64,000 nucleotides of DNA from Micromonosporaceae bacterium (GCA_020027875.1 JAHRHA010000010.1:1-64000); one strand, 5' to 3'. Positions 15,627 to 26,922 are shown, numbered from the stretch's first letter. Numbers and translations: made by a program. Notes: generated by a model from the sequence alone, not told the origin.

Positions 15627-17242
15627 TAGAACTCCACCGCCCTTCCATGACGTCCTCGATCCGGCGGCGGACCCTGCGAGGGCTGCGGCCGCACCGCGGC
15701 GTTATCGTCCCAGTCCTCCGCGGCGGTGGCGGCGACCGCCCGCATGTCCGCCCAGGCGCGGATCGCACCCACGCGCTCCGCCTGGGTCACGCTCAGCGGA
15801 ACCATGGCTACGAGGGCTTGGATGAGATCGTCCAACCGCAGGGGGCGACGTTCCGCGAACGCGGCGAACAAGCCCCCGATGACGGCCTGCTCGATCTCAG
15901 CCCCCGAGTACCCCTCACTCACCTGCGCCAACTCGTTAAGAAGAGCGTTGTCGATGGTGATCTCGCCGGCCACGCGTGGATGGACCAGCCGGCGACCGAT
16001 ATGCAGGGCCCAGATCGAGGCGCGCTCGGCCCGCGTCGGCAGGTCGACGAAGAAGATCTCATCGAAGCGGCCCTTGCGGAGCAGCTCGGGCGGAAGCAGG
16101 TTGATGTCGTTGGACGTAGCGATAACGAACACAGCCTTCTTCTTCTCCTGCATCCAGGTGAGGAACGACGCGAAGACCCGTGACGACGTGCCGGAGTCAC
16201 CACCCATACCGCTTGTCGCGAATCCCTTCTCGATCTCGTCGATCCACAGCACGCACGGCGCAGTCGCCTCGGCCGTTCTGATCGCCGTACGCATATTCTG
16301 CTCACTGGAACCGACGAGTCCCGCGAAGATCCGTCCAATGTCGAGCCTCAATAGCGGAAGGCCCCATGCGGCCGCCACGGCCTTGGCGGTCAGGGACTTT
16401 CCGCAGCCGGGTACGCCGGCGATGAGGACACCTCGGGGTGCGGGAAGTCCGTAGTCGGCCGCATCGGCGAGCCAGGAGCTGTCCCGCCGGCCCAGCCAGC
16501 GCTTAAGATTCTCCAGGCCACCCACATGGGCGAGGTTGACATCGGCCGGCACGAACTCGAGGACGCCGGACTTGCGGATGGTCTGGTGCTTCTCCTCGAT
16601 GATGACCTCTAGGTCGGCCTCGTCGAGGACGGCGTCGTTGACCATCGCCCGGGCGAACGCGTTCTCCGCCTCGAAGAGCGTCAATCCGAGTACGGCCTTG
16701 GCGAACTTCTCCCGGCCGAGGGCATCCAGGTCCACCCGTACGCGACCGGTCGCTACATTGGCGTCGATCATACCGTCGAGCATGGCGCGGATTTCGGTCT
16801 CGCTCGGCAACGGGAAGTCGACGATGGTGACGTCCTTCTCCAGCTCGGCCGGGATTCGCAGCACGGGGGAGAGAATGACGACGGCGCGGGCGACGGTGCC
16901 CGACTTGAAGGCAGCAGCGATGTCGCGCAACCTTCGCACCACGTCTGGGTCGGCCGCCCTGGCGCTGTCGCCCAGCGCGGGATGCAGGTCCCGGAAGACG
17001 AAGACGCTCGGCTCCTCCGTGCGCAGCACGACGTCGAGAGCGCGCGCGGCATCGTTGGTGCCCGAGCGGGCGTTGCCGTCCGATGCTATGAGGCCATCGG
17101 TGGTGGTCCAGGTCCAGACCGCTCTCGGCGTGCGCACACTCTCGGCGTCACGCGCGACCGCCATGATCTCGCCGTACGCGCGGGCCTCCTCGTACGTCTC
17201 GACGTAGAGGATCGGGAACCTCGCCTTGAGCAGTTGGCCCAC
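15626..17242 (-). CDS. AAA+ ATPase, Ycf46-like
   Basis: A 538-residue AAA+ ATPase of the Ycf46 type. The N-terminal domain (1-230) starts LKARFPILYVETYEE, typical of the family. The AAA core has the P-loop GVPGCGKS at 276-283, Walker B VLWIDEIEKG at 331-340, sensor 1 ATSND and an arginine finger in RKGRFDEIFF near 392. A C-terminal lid and a disordered tail (RPQPSQGPPPDRG) follow. The GTG start is the first after an in-frame stop. It leads the operon with DUF1257-, DUF2997-, HhH- and radical-SAM-like genes and is probably the motor acting on the others or on a shared substrate. Confidence 0.85.
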   Translation of the reverse strand: MGQLLKARFPILYVETYEEARAYGEIMAVARDAESVRTPRAVWTWTTTDGLIASDGNARSGTNDAARALDVVLRTEEPSVFVFRDLHPALGDSARAADPDVVRRLRDIAAAFKSGTVARAVVILSPVLRIPAELEKDVTIVDFPLPSETEIRAMLDGMIDANVATGRVRVDLDALGREKFAKAVLGLTLFEAENAFARAMVNDAVLDEADLEVIIEEKHQTIRKSGVLEFVPADVNLAHVGGLENLKRWLGRRDSSWLADAADYGLPAPRGVLIAGVPGCGKSLTAKAVAAAWGLPLLRLDIGRIFAGLVGSSEQNMRTAIRTAEATAPCVLWIDEIEKGFATSGMGGDSGTSSRVFASFLTWMQEKKKAVFVIATSNDINLLPPELLRKGRFDEIFFVDLPTRAERASIWALHIGRRLVHPRVAGEITIDNALLNELAQVSEGYSGAEIEQAVIGGLFAAFAERRPLRLDDLIQALVAMVPLSVTQAERVGAIRAWADMRAVAATAAEDWDDNAAVRPQPSQGPPPDRGRHGRAVEF

Positions 17243-17260
17243 TTCGGGCCAATGACATCA

Positions 17261-17635
17261 CTACGGGTGCGGGCACTTGCGTACCGCATGCGTGGTCTTG
17301 CCATCAGCTGACGGTCGGCGTATCCGTTGTGCGCGGTTGACTGGCTCGTCGCTATCAATGCCCTCGGCGTCGAGCAGGCCCCTGCGATACGCCGAGCGGA
17401 CGTCATGGTTGCCCGGAACCGTCAACACCGGCACGTCGGCGACGAGCTCGGAGCGGGCCTGCTCATACTCGGCCGGCAGTCCGTGATCGGCGATGTCTCC
17501 GGTGACCAGAATGGCGTCGATCCGACCGGGCAACGCGTTGAGGTACGACATCACTGTGCGGGCGCGCGACTGTGCCCTGGCACTGCCATCAAAGTGAAGG
17601 TCGCTGAGGTGGGCAAGAATGAACACGCCCATCAC
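17261..17635 (-). pseudogene. Metallophosphoesterase (CpdA-like), 3'-truncated
   Basis: The first 95 residues follow the calcineurin-like phosphoesterase family: DLHFDG (metal-binding D and H), VTGDIADHG and GNHDVR. The family needs further histidine motifs (GHTH) and about 250 residues in total. Here homology stops after DEPVNRAQ, and the frame ends at 124 residues with an unrelated tail. Two metal ligands are therefore missing. It lies directly upstream of the AAA+ operon on the same strand, so the truncation may mark where that operon was joined. Confidence 0.7.
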
Positions 17636-17715
17636 TCTGCCCGCCGCGGACGCTGAGCGAAAGATCCAATCCGCGCGTTTGAGCCAGACCCCCTCGGCTG
17701 CCAGGCCCCCAGCGC

Positions 17716-17738
17716 CCCGCTAGATCTGATCTAGCGGG
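17716..17738. promoter_or_regulatory. Large inverted repeat, likely operator of the reductase-exporter operon
   Basis: Perfect 11-base arms CCCGCTAGATC and GATCTAGCGGG around a single T, 57 bases before the FMN reductase start. The symmetry fits a TetR- or MarR-type repressor site, but no such regulator gene adjoins. Confidence 0.6.
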
Positions 17739-17795
17739 TGCTGGTCCTCCTCTCGCGCCTTTGGGATGGGACCACAAGTCGCAGAGGAGAGTCCG

Positions 17796-18380
17796 ATGTC
17801 GCAGATCGCGGGTGAGCTCCCGCTGCAAGTCGCGGTGATCATCGGCAGCACGCGAGAGGGCCGGGTCGGCGACCGGATCGGCCGTTGGTTCGCCACGCTG
17901 GCGCGCAGCTGTGACGACCTCACGGTGACGGTCATTGACCTGGCTGACTATGACTTTCCGGCCACCTACCCACGGCAGGCGACTGCCCAAATGATCGACT
18001 TTGCTGGCGAGATCGGCCGGGCCGACTCGTTCGTCGTGGTCACGCCCGAGTACAACTACAGCTTTCCGGCGTCGCTGAAGCAGGCGATCGATTACGCGTA
18101 CGACGAGTGGCAGGGCAAGCCGGTCGGTTTCGTGTCGTACGGGTGCGGGTCGGAGGGCCGGTATGCGGTCGACCACCTGAGGACAGTGTTCACCGCTCTG
18201 CACGCCGTGACGATGCGCGACGGGGTCGGGCTGGACCTGCTGGGGTGCGGGCCTGGTGCCAATGCGCGGCGGCCCGACGACGAGGCGACCAGGCAGGCCG
18301 CGCGGACCCTGCTCGAGCAGCTCCGTTGGTGGGGCCTGGCGTTACGCGATGCGCGCGCCGCACGTCCGTACGTCTCCTAA
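17796..18380 (+). CDS. NADPH-dependent FMN reductase-like flavoprotein
   Basis: A 194-residue flavodoxin-fold protein. GSTREGRVGDRIGRWF is the phosphate-binding loop of FMN and TPEYNYSFPASLKQAIDY is the family signature. It should transfer electrons from NAD(P)H to FMN, quinones or azo compounds, often in redox stress or detoxification. GAGGAG lies before the ATG at 17796; an earlier in-frame ATG at 17766 lacks one. An 11-base inverted repeat upstream suggests repressor control. A DrrAB-like exporter follows after 36 bases, so reductase and exporter may share a toxic substrate. Confidence 0.88.
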   Translation: MSQIAGELPLQVAVIIGSTREGRVGDRIGRWFATLARSCDDLTVTVIDLADYDFPATYPRQATAQMIDFAGEIGRADSFVVVTPEYNYSFPASLKQAIDYAYDEWQGKPVGFVSYGCGSEGRYAVDHLRTVFTALHAVTMRDGVGLDLLGCGPGANARRPDDEATRQAARTLLEQLRWWGLALRDARAARPYVS

Positions 18381-18416
18381 ATGGACTCAACGCTCATCAA
18401 ATAGTGGAGGTCGATC

Positions 18417-19447
<1,031 letters not shown>

Positions 19448-19451
<4 letters not shown>

Positions 19452-20305
19452 GCACCGCGATCACAACCGAGGCCCGCACCGCGCCGGCAACCTACATTCC
19501 CTCGGCCGAGACGCTCGGCACGGTCCTCGCACCCGGTGCCCGACCGCCTCGGCCGAGCGCGCTGTCCGCGAGTGTCACCTTCGGCTGGCGCGCCATGCTG
19601 AAGATCAAGCATGTGCCGGAGCAGCTCTTCGATGTCACCGCGTTTCCGATCATCATGACGTTGATGTTCACCTATCTTTTCGGCGGTGCGCTCGCGGGCT
19701 CCACGACGGAGTACCTGCAGTTCCTGCTGCCGGGCATCATGGTGACGAGCGTCGTGATGATCACGATGTACACCGGAGTGGGTCTGAACACCGACATCGA
19801 GAAGGGCGTCTTCGACCGCTTCCGGACACTGCCAGTCTGGCGGCCGTCCGCGCTGGTCGGAATGATCTTCGGTGACGTGCTGCGCTACGTCCTCGCGGCT
19901 ACGGTGATCCTGACCGTTGGCTTGATCCTGGGTTTCCGCCCGGGCGGGGGAGCGGTTGGAGTGCTTGCCGGGATCGGCTTGCTGGTTGTCTTCTCCTTTG
20001 CGTTCTCATGGGTCTGGACCATGTTCGGCCTCATTCTGCGCAGCGAGAAGTCGGTCATGGGGGTCAGCATGCTGGTCCTGTTCCCGCTCACCTTCCTCAG
20101 CAACGTGTTCGTCGAGCCGACCACGATGCCCGGCTGGCTGCAGGCCTTCGTCAACGTGAACCCGATCACCCACCTGGTGGCCGCGGTGCGCTCGGTGATG
20201 GCGGGCAGCCCGGACGCCGGCGCGATCACCTGGGTGCTGGCCTCCAGTGCCGTGTTCGTCGCCGTCTTCGGTGCGCTGACCATGTACCGATACAACAGGA
20301 AATGA
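19448..20305 (+). CDS. DrrB-like ABC transporter permease
   Basis: A 285-residue ABC-2 permease with six membrane helices after a 40-residue cytoplasmic N-terminus. Conserved DrrB stretches include [43 protein letters not shown] and [15 protein letters not shown]. It overlaps the ATPase by ATGA and completes the exporter. Confidence 0.92.
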
Positions 20306-20362
20306 GTACGCCTGATCTTGGCGTCCCTGAGGTGCCGCACCTAGGGGCGCCAGGGTTGTGCG

Positions 20363-23187
20363 TCACAGCTGCCAAGCGATTGGTTCTGCCGGCGTGTAGC
20401 TGCAAGTCGCGCCCGTCGAGACGGTGTCGCGGAGGTGGGCGGCCAGCGCCGGATGACTCCCATCCAACTTGCGCAGGGAGTCCCGGATCCGCGCGCTGAC
20501 GGTCTTGCGGGCACGTTCGGCCTCGTCGCCAAGGCGGCGAGTGCGCCCGGCCAGACCGGCGGCCACTCGCAGCTGTTGCAGCAACGCCTTGCGCTCCTCG
20601 TCGAGGGCGATGGCGCGACCGTCATCGCCACGCTCGGCCGCCCGGTCGATTGCTTCGTCCAACTCGGTGAGGCGGCGCCGGTACGCGGCCTTGGCCTCGT
20701 CGTCGAGGATCGGGTCGCCGCCCATCCGTTTCGCGGCGACCAGCTCCGGGCCGGCCGCCGGGTCGAGCAGCTCCACGGCCGCGATTGCCGAACCGGGCCG
20801 GCTCAACAGCACGTGAAGGTCGTCCAGCCCTTTGGCGTTGGGCATATGGACGGCCTGGCCACCGAACGCCAGTCGCCAGACCGCACCGTCCCGGCGGAAC
20901 TCGTACGGCCTGGCGGCGCGTTCCGGCGCGGCAGCGCGCGCCGGCGTGGTTGCGTGCGCCGGCGCGGCGTCGGATGTGCCAGCTCGGCGGCCTCGCGCTC
21001 GTTCCAGAATGTGTCGCATGCCGATCTCGGCCGCGTCGCGCTCAACGTCGTGCCACATCACCTCGGCGGACTCCGCATCGCCAGCGGCCCCGCGATGGAC
21101 CAGCGCGTCGGCGAGCCCTGAACGAGCCGTGATCGACCATGGCCGGGCCCCGAGCCGGTCGGCTGAGTCCCGGGCCGAAATGAAGCCGGCGACCGCGTCG
21201 TCCCAACGCTCGCGGGCGGCATCCACAAGCGCCAGCCAGAGGTCCACCGGCCCGCTGATGTCGCAGCCGTACATCGACACGACCCACTCGCCGCGATACG
21301 GCGCGAGCGAGGAGTATGCGCGTTCGCCCAACGTCGGGTCCTTTGTGGCGGCAGCAGCCTGGGCCTTCAGCCGCATCCACAGTGGAGATATGAAGGGGCT
21401 GTGCGGCGTGCCGCTCGCTTCGACATCGGCCATGTGGCGCTGTGCCGGTTCGACGTGACCCTGCTCCACCGCGGTGATGGCGCGCAGCAGTCCAACGTAT
21501 GGATGGTCGCGTTTTCCCAACGGGCGCAGTCTCTGATCGGCTTCGTCGAACCGGCCCTGCAGCATCAGCAGCGCCCAGCGGAGGTGATGGCCCATGAACC
21601 CGAACTCAGAATGGCCGTGGTCGCCGTGCGCCTCCACCTCGGCGAGCAACGCCTCCGCGTCCCCGAACTCGCCGCGGAGGGCGGCGACGATGCTGCGGTC
21701 GACGGACCGCGCGATGCGGAAGCGAGGCGAGTCGGCGCGTTCGGCCATGTCGGCGAACGTGTGGAGTTGGTCGTAGTACCGAGGATCACCTTGCTCGACT
21801 AGCGCGACCCAGCGCAGTGAGGCGGCGAACATCTCGGTGTCGCGGTCGGTCGTGCGCCGGGCGATCTCTGCCATCTCCACCGTGAGGGCCTCCCGCTTGC
21901 GCGCCGAGCCCGGCCCCCGGCTCGTGTCGTAGCGAGCCCACAGGCTGAACGCCAGCGCCTCGTCGTCCTGCCCGCGCCGCGCCGACGCCTCGGTGCGCGC
22001 GATGAGGTCCCGTACGAGCCGGTCGTGGTTGTTGCGCGCGGTCCCGCCCACGAGCTGGCTGTGAGCCTCGCGCAGCAGGTCGTAGGATGCCCGGGCGCGG
22101 CCGCTGCCCATGGTCTCGTGCCGGCAGACGGTGAGCGCCACCCGCGCCAGCAGGTCTGGATCGTCGAGCGCACGCGCCAACGCAGCCGCATCGTCGAAAT
22201 GTCGCCACGCGGCTGCCCGATCGCCGTGGTGGTACAGCTCCTCGCCGACCTCGAGAGCGATCCGGGCTCGTCGGGTCGGCTCCTCAACCACCTCGAGCGC
22301 GCGCCGGAAATGGGCGAGCGCCTCCTCTCTTGCCAGCCGCGAGCAGGCGTCGCGTGCCGCCGCAACCAGGCGATCCACCGCGGCCACCGGTTCGAGCTCG
22401 CCGCCGGCGAGATACGCGTGACGGGCCAGTTCGGTAGGGTGCAGGCGGTCGGCGAGCACCGCCGACAGGTCCATCGCGCGAATGACCGCGGCGTGGCGCC
22501 GGCGCCGCCCAACCTCATCGAGCCCGTCGTAGAGGGTCTCGCGAACGAGATCGTGCGCGAAGGCGAACTCGCCTCCTCCGCGCGCCGCGCGTCGGCCCAA
22601 TGTAGATCGTCGAGTACGACGACGACCGGATGACGCTGGGACACCGAGACCAGCGCGGCGGTCACCGCGTCGTACAGCGTAAATGCCTCGGCTGGCTCGG
22701 TATCGGCGCTTGTATCAGCGCCGCCGCCGCTCCTATCGGTGCCTTCAGCGTGGCCGTCATCGCCCCCCGCACGGTTGGCATGGACGGCGCTCCGTAAGCT
22801 CGCGACTGCGGGGCTTGCCGGCGCTTGCTCCTCCCGCTGGCGGCTGTCCACTGGCTCGCCGAGCAGAATGGCCAGGTCGCTGCCGGCGTTGGCTTGGGCT
22901 GCCGCCCATTCGTCGGGAGCCCCGCGCCGAAGCCCGCGGATGACCTGGACCCATGGCCAGTAGCCCGGTGCGCTGTCCGAATCCCAGCAGGATCCGCTGA
23001 GCACTAGCGCGCCACGCCGTCGGGCCTCGTCGGCCCCGCTCGTGACAAGCGTGGTCTTGCCGATGCCGGCCTCTCCGGTGACCAGAACGAGGCCGCCGTG
23101 GCTGTCGGCCGCCCGGCCAATTTCCCCACGCAGCACCGCGGCAGGGTGGTCCCGCCCTATGATGCTGCCGCCGCTCTGAGTACCCAT
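20363..23187 (-). pseudogene. Large AAA ATPase regulator-like gene with internal deletion and frameshift
   Basis: The 5' part (23187 to about 22590) has Walker A GEAGIGKTTL and Walker B VVVLDDLHWADA, the opening of an AAA_16 domain in large signalling ATPases. The 3' part (about 22585 to 20363, up to 745 residues) starts in another frame at EFAFAHDLVRETLYDGLD. It continues through TPR-like helices to the usual C-terminal domain (AAYRRRLTELDEAIDRA, ending ATCSYTP). Relatives have roughly two hundred residues between these motifs; here the DLHWADA codons run almost directly into FAHDLVRE. The junction in the GC-rich stretch at about 22568-22593 removes the ATPase core, so the gene is probably inactive. 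Confidence 0.7.
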
Positions 23188-23462
23188 GCCAATACCAACG
23201 TATCGAACCGGTTCGCGCCCCCGCCTGCCCACCCGCGCCCCTCGGTGCCGGGCAGACATCTGGGACGCGTCATGGCCGGTGGTCGCCGACCGCCGCGGGG
23301 TAGGGATAACCCCACCGGGGGAAACCCTGACCCGGCATTCAGGGACGAGCGCGGGTCGATCCCTGATGGCAGGCGGCGCGCGGCTGCCTAATGTCAACCA
23401 CTGTCATCAGAATCCTTAGGCCGCGCACTATGCCTCGCGGCTCTGAATCGAAGGAGCCCGAG

Positions 23463-25691
23463 ATGGGCAAGCGACCAGTGACGGTGCGCATCGCACGATG
23501 GAGCGCCGAGCATCCGTGGCGAGCAATGGCAATGTGGGTGGTCTTCGTCGCCGTGTGCATCGTCGGCGGCAACGCGGCCGGACTGAACGCGACGACGGGG
23601 GACGACAACATCGGAGAGACCGGTCGCGCGTCCGCGATCATCGACTCGGGCAACTTCGACCGGGTCGCCGCTGAGAACATCCTGATCACATCGCCGTCCG
23701 GAGCGCTCGATCTGGCGGCGGCCCGCGAGGCCGCCACTGATGCCGCCAGCCGCCTGGGCGCGCTGCCGGAGGTCGCGTCGGTGGGTGAGCCGGTGCCCTC
23801 GAATGACGGCACCGCGCTGTTGCTGCCCATCACGATGTCCGGTGAGCCCGACACCGCCACGAAACGGGTACAGCCGTTGCTCGACGCCACGGCGGCGGTG
23901 CAGCGAGACAACCCGGGCGTTCGCGTCGAGCAGGTCGGCTGGCAGTCGGTCGACAAGGCACTCGAGGAGACCCTTGGCAGGGACTTCCAGAAGGCCGAGA
24001 TGCTGTCGCTCCCGGTCACGCTGCTGATTCTGCTCGTGGCATTCGGCGCGTTGATCGCCGCGGGCGTACCGCTTCTGCTGGCGATGTCATCGGTGGGCGC
24101 GGCGATCGGACTGTCCACACTCGCGTCGCACCTCGTTCCGGCGACCGACGTGACCAACAGCGTCATCCTGCTGATCGGTTTGGCGGTTGGTGTGGACTAC
24201 TCGCTGTTCTACATCCGGCGCGAACGCGAGGAACGTGCGAAAGGTCGCGCTCCTCTGGACGCGGTGGAGATCGCCGCCGAGACGTCCGGCCACGCAGTGG
24301 TCGTCTCCGGCATCGCCGTCATCATCTCGATGGCCGGGCTCTTCCTTGCGGGCGACTCCATCTTCTCGTCGTTCGCCGTCGGCTCGATCCTCGTGGTCGC
24401 GGTGGCCGTACTCGGATCGCTGACGGTCCTACCGGCGCTGCTCGCAAAACTGGGCCGCTGGATCGACCGGCCGCGGGTGCCCGTGCTGTGGCGCCTCACC
24501 GCCCGCCGTACCGGCCCGGGCGGGAAGCATGCCGCGCCGCGCTTCTGGCCGGCCGTGCTGCGCCCCGCGCTGCGCTATCCATTGGTGACGCTGGTCGTGT
24601 CGGTTGGTGTGCTTGGTGCGTTGGCGATCCCCGCGCTGAACATGAAGCTGCAGTTCCCCGGCATGCAGGACATACCGCGTACCACACCGGTCATGCAGGC
24701 ATACGACCGGCTGGTCGCGGCCTTCCCCAACACCGGCACGAGCCACACCGTGGCCGTACGCGCACCGGCCGAGCAGGCGGGTGAGGTGAGGGCGGCGCTA
24801 TCGTCCTTGGCACTGCGCGCCCAGGCAGACCCGCTCTTCGCGTCCGGCGGCGCCTTGGAGCCGCAGATTGAGGTGTCCGCGGACGGTCGTGTCTCCACAC
24901 TGGACATCGCGACGCCGTACGCCAGCCGCAGCGACGAGGCAGGCCAATCGCTGGACCGCCTTCGCCGTGATCTTGTGCCGGCAGCGCTGGGCGGCGTGAC
25001 CGGCGCGGAGTACGCCGTTGGCGGCGAGGTTGCCGGTAGCGTCGACTACGCGGCCCACGTCAGGTCGAAGCTGCCGCTGGTTATGGGATTCGTGCTGGCG
25101 CTGACGTTCCTCGTCATGGCCCTGACATTCCGCTCCGTCGTGGTCGCGCTGACCTCGATCGCATTGAACCTGCTCTCGGCCGGCGCTGCGTACGGGCTTG
25201 TGGTGCTTGTCTTCCAGGAAACGTGGGCGGAGGGTCTGCTTGACTTCACGTCCATGGGGGCGGTCGTGTCGTGGCTGCCACTGTTCCTGTTCGTTGTCCT
25301 GTTCGGACTGTCCATGGACTACCACGTGTTCGTGGTGAGCCGGATCCGTGAGGCGGTACGGCGTGGGATGCCCAACCGGGACGCGGTAGCGCACGGCATC
25401 ACCACCTCGGCCGGCGTCGTGACGAGTGCGGCCATCGTGATGGTGGCGGTGTTCTCGATCTTCGCTACGCTGAGCACGATTGACATGAAGCAGCTGGGCG
25501 TCGGGCTGGCCGCGGCGATCCTCCTCGACGCTACCATCATCCGCGCGGTGGTGCTGCCGTCGGTGATGGCGTTGCTCGGCAACGCCAACTGGTGGGCGCC
25601 ACGCTTCCTCCGCAAGCGAGAAGACGTGGTCCCCGTCGGCGCGGTCGAGCCGGGGCACGAGCCGGAGCGCGACCTGGTCGCGATCCGGTAG
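23463..25691 (+). CDS. MMPL-family RND-like transporter
   Basis: A 742-residue membrane protein with two repeats of one helix, a large outer loop and five helices, as in MMPL lipid exporters. Family stretches include IGLAVGVDYSLFYIRREREE in the first half and FGLSMDYHVFVVSRIREAV in the second, with the proton-relay Asp-Tyr pairs. AAGGAG precedes the ATG at 23463; an in-frame ATG at 23391 would add 24 poorly conserved residues. Relatives export lipids, siderophores or pigments. A strong terminator hairpin follows the stop. Confidence 0.9.
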   Translation: MGKRPVTVRIARWSAEHPWRAMAMWVVFVAVCIVGGNAAGLNATTGDDNIGETGRASAIIDSGNFDRVAAENILITSPSGALDLAAAREAATDAASRLGALPEVASVGEPVPSNDGTALLLPITMSGEPDTATKRVQPLLDATAAVQRDNPGVRVEQVGWQSVDKALEETLGRDFQKAEMLSLPVTLLILLVAFGALIAAGVPLLLAMSSVGAAIGLSTLASHLVPATDVTNSVILLIGLAVGVDYSLFYIRREREERAKGRAPLDAVEIAAETSGHAVVVSGIAVIISMAGLFLAGDSIFSSFAVGSILVVAVAVLGSLTVLPALLAKLGRWIDRPRVPVLWRLTARRTGPGGKHAAPRFWPAVLRPALRYPLVTLVVSVGVLGALAIPALNMKLQFPGMQDIPRTTPVMQAYDRLVAAFPNTGTSHTVAVRAPAEQAGEVRAALSSLALRAQADPLFASGGALEPQIEVSADGRVSTLDIATPYASRSDEAGQSLDRLRRDLVPAALGGVTGAEYAVGGEVAGSVDYAAHVRSKLPLVMGFVLALTFLVMALTFRSVVVALTSIALNLLSAGAAYGLVVLVFQETWAEGLLDFTSMGAVVSWLPLFLFVVLFGLSMDYHVFVVSRIREAVRRGMPNRDAVAHGITTSAGVVTSAAIVMVAVFSIFATLSTIDMKQLGVGLAAAILLDATIIRAVVLPSVMALLGNANWWAPRFLRKREDVVPVGAVEPGHEPERDLVAIR

Positions 25692-25727
25692 TCGGGGGGT
25701 GCGCGAGCGCTACCATCTCGCGCAAGG

Positions 25728-25753
25728 TAGGGGGCCGGCACACCGGCCCCCTA
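25728..25753 (+). terminator. Transcription terminator hairpin
   Basis: Perfect 11-base stem TAGGGGGCCGG / CCGGCCCCCTA with a CACA loop, 37 bases after the MMPL stop. It lacks a T tract, as is usual in this GC range. Confidence 0.75.
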
Positions 25754-25947
25754 TGCCTCCTGCTGCTGACCACTGAGCGCCGACCCACGGAGTCGCAGAC
25801 GAAGATTGCCTGTGAGGACTAATTGGGCTCACGTGCAGCGTCGCCTGGTCGGCCTGTTGATCTCCGCAGTCATCGTGTCGGTGGACGGAGGGTAGCCGAC
25901 GACGGGTGGCGTAGGGGCCAGGGGTATGGCTACGCAATGATGCAGTA

Positions 25948-26922
25948 ATGAGAGTTGAGCAGTCGACGGCGAGTGCGATGCGTGACCGGGCGGCAGCCCT
26001 ACTCGGCAGACTCGATAGCGGGCAACGGAGTGTTGCCATCCACGCGTTCTCCGATGACGCCTCGCGCCGCTGGATCGAGTACCGGCCAAGGCCACGCCCC
26101 GGCACCGGCCTGGCCGACCTTGGCGGTTCGGCTCGTAAGGCCGCGCACCAGCTGCTCGCGACCGCGCTGAGCCCGCACGCATACGCCCAGGCGATGACGA
26201 TCATCGCGTTGGAGGAGGTCCTCGACCGAGCCGAGGGCTGGCGGCGTGGACGGCACAGCAACGACTACTGGATCGCCGTCTTTGGTGACCCCGAGCGCGA
26301 CGACCGGTGGGGTTGGCGGTTCGAGGGACACCACCTCTCGGTCACGATGACACTTGACGGTGATCAGATCTACCCGACGCCGCTATTCCTCGGTGCCAAT
26401 CCGGCGACCGTCAGCCACGCCGGTCGCAGCGTGGTCCAGCCATTGGCGGCGGAGGAGGACCTGGCCCGGGCGTTGCTGGAGGCGATGGGACCGAACGCGC
26501 GCGCGGATGCGGTGACCTCTAGCGCAGCGCCAGCTGACATCCTCAGTGGACAGAAGCCGCGTGTTGACGCCGGGATCACGCCGCTCGGCGTACGAGGGGA
26601 CCGCCTGGGCCCGACAGCGCGGTCACTGCTGGCCCACCTGGCTGCGCTTTACCTCGACCGTCTGCCGCCCGATCTGTCCAGACTGGAGGCAGAGCGACTC
26701 GACACCCGCGAGCTCCATTTTGCATGGGAGGGGTCGGCACAGCCGGGCTCTGGGCACTACTACCGGCTGCAGGGACCGGACCTGCTGATCGAGTACGACA
26801 ACACCCAGGACGACGCTAACCACGCCCACAGCGTGCTGCGCCGGCCGGACAGCGACTTCGGGGGCGACCCGCTTGCGGCCCACCGCGCCGCGGCCCACGC
26901 CGCCCCAGCTGCTCCAGGATGA
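25948..26922 (+). CDS. DUF3500 family protein
   Basis: A 324-residue protein with the DUF3500 pattern: RWIEYRPRPRPG, a central YWIAVFGDPERDDRWGWRFE with GHHLSVTMTL, and late TRELHFAWEGSAQPGSGHYY and LLIEYDNTQDDANHAHSV. The histidine- and tryptophan-rich core suggests a metal-binding enzyme, but no activity is established. The last 10-15 residues (AHRAAAHAAPAAPG) do not look like the family end; they are read from DNA that on the other strand encodes the stump of a PIN toxin. The original 3' end was probably lost at that junction. Confidence 0.8.
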   Translation: MRVEQSTASAMRDRAAALLGRLDSGQRSVAIHAFSDDASRRWIEYRPRPRPGTGLADLGGSARKAAHQLLATALSPHAYAQAMTIIALEEVLDRAEGWRRGRHSNDYWIAVFGDPERDDRWGWRFEGHHLSVTMTLDGDQIYPTPLFLGANPATVSHAGRSVVQPLAAEEDLARALLEAMGPNARADAVTSSAAPADILSGQKPRVDAGITPLGVRGDRLGPTARSLLAHLAALYLDRLPPDLSRLEAERLDTRELHFAWEGSAQPGSGHYYRLQGPDLLIEYDNTQDDANHAHSVLRRPDSDFGGDPLAAHRAAAHAAPAAPG

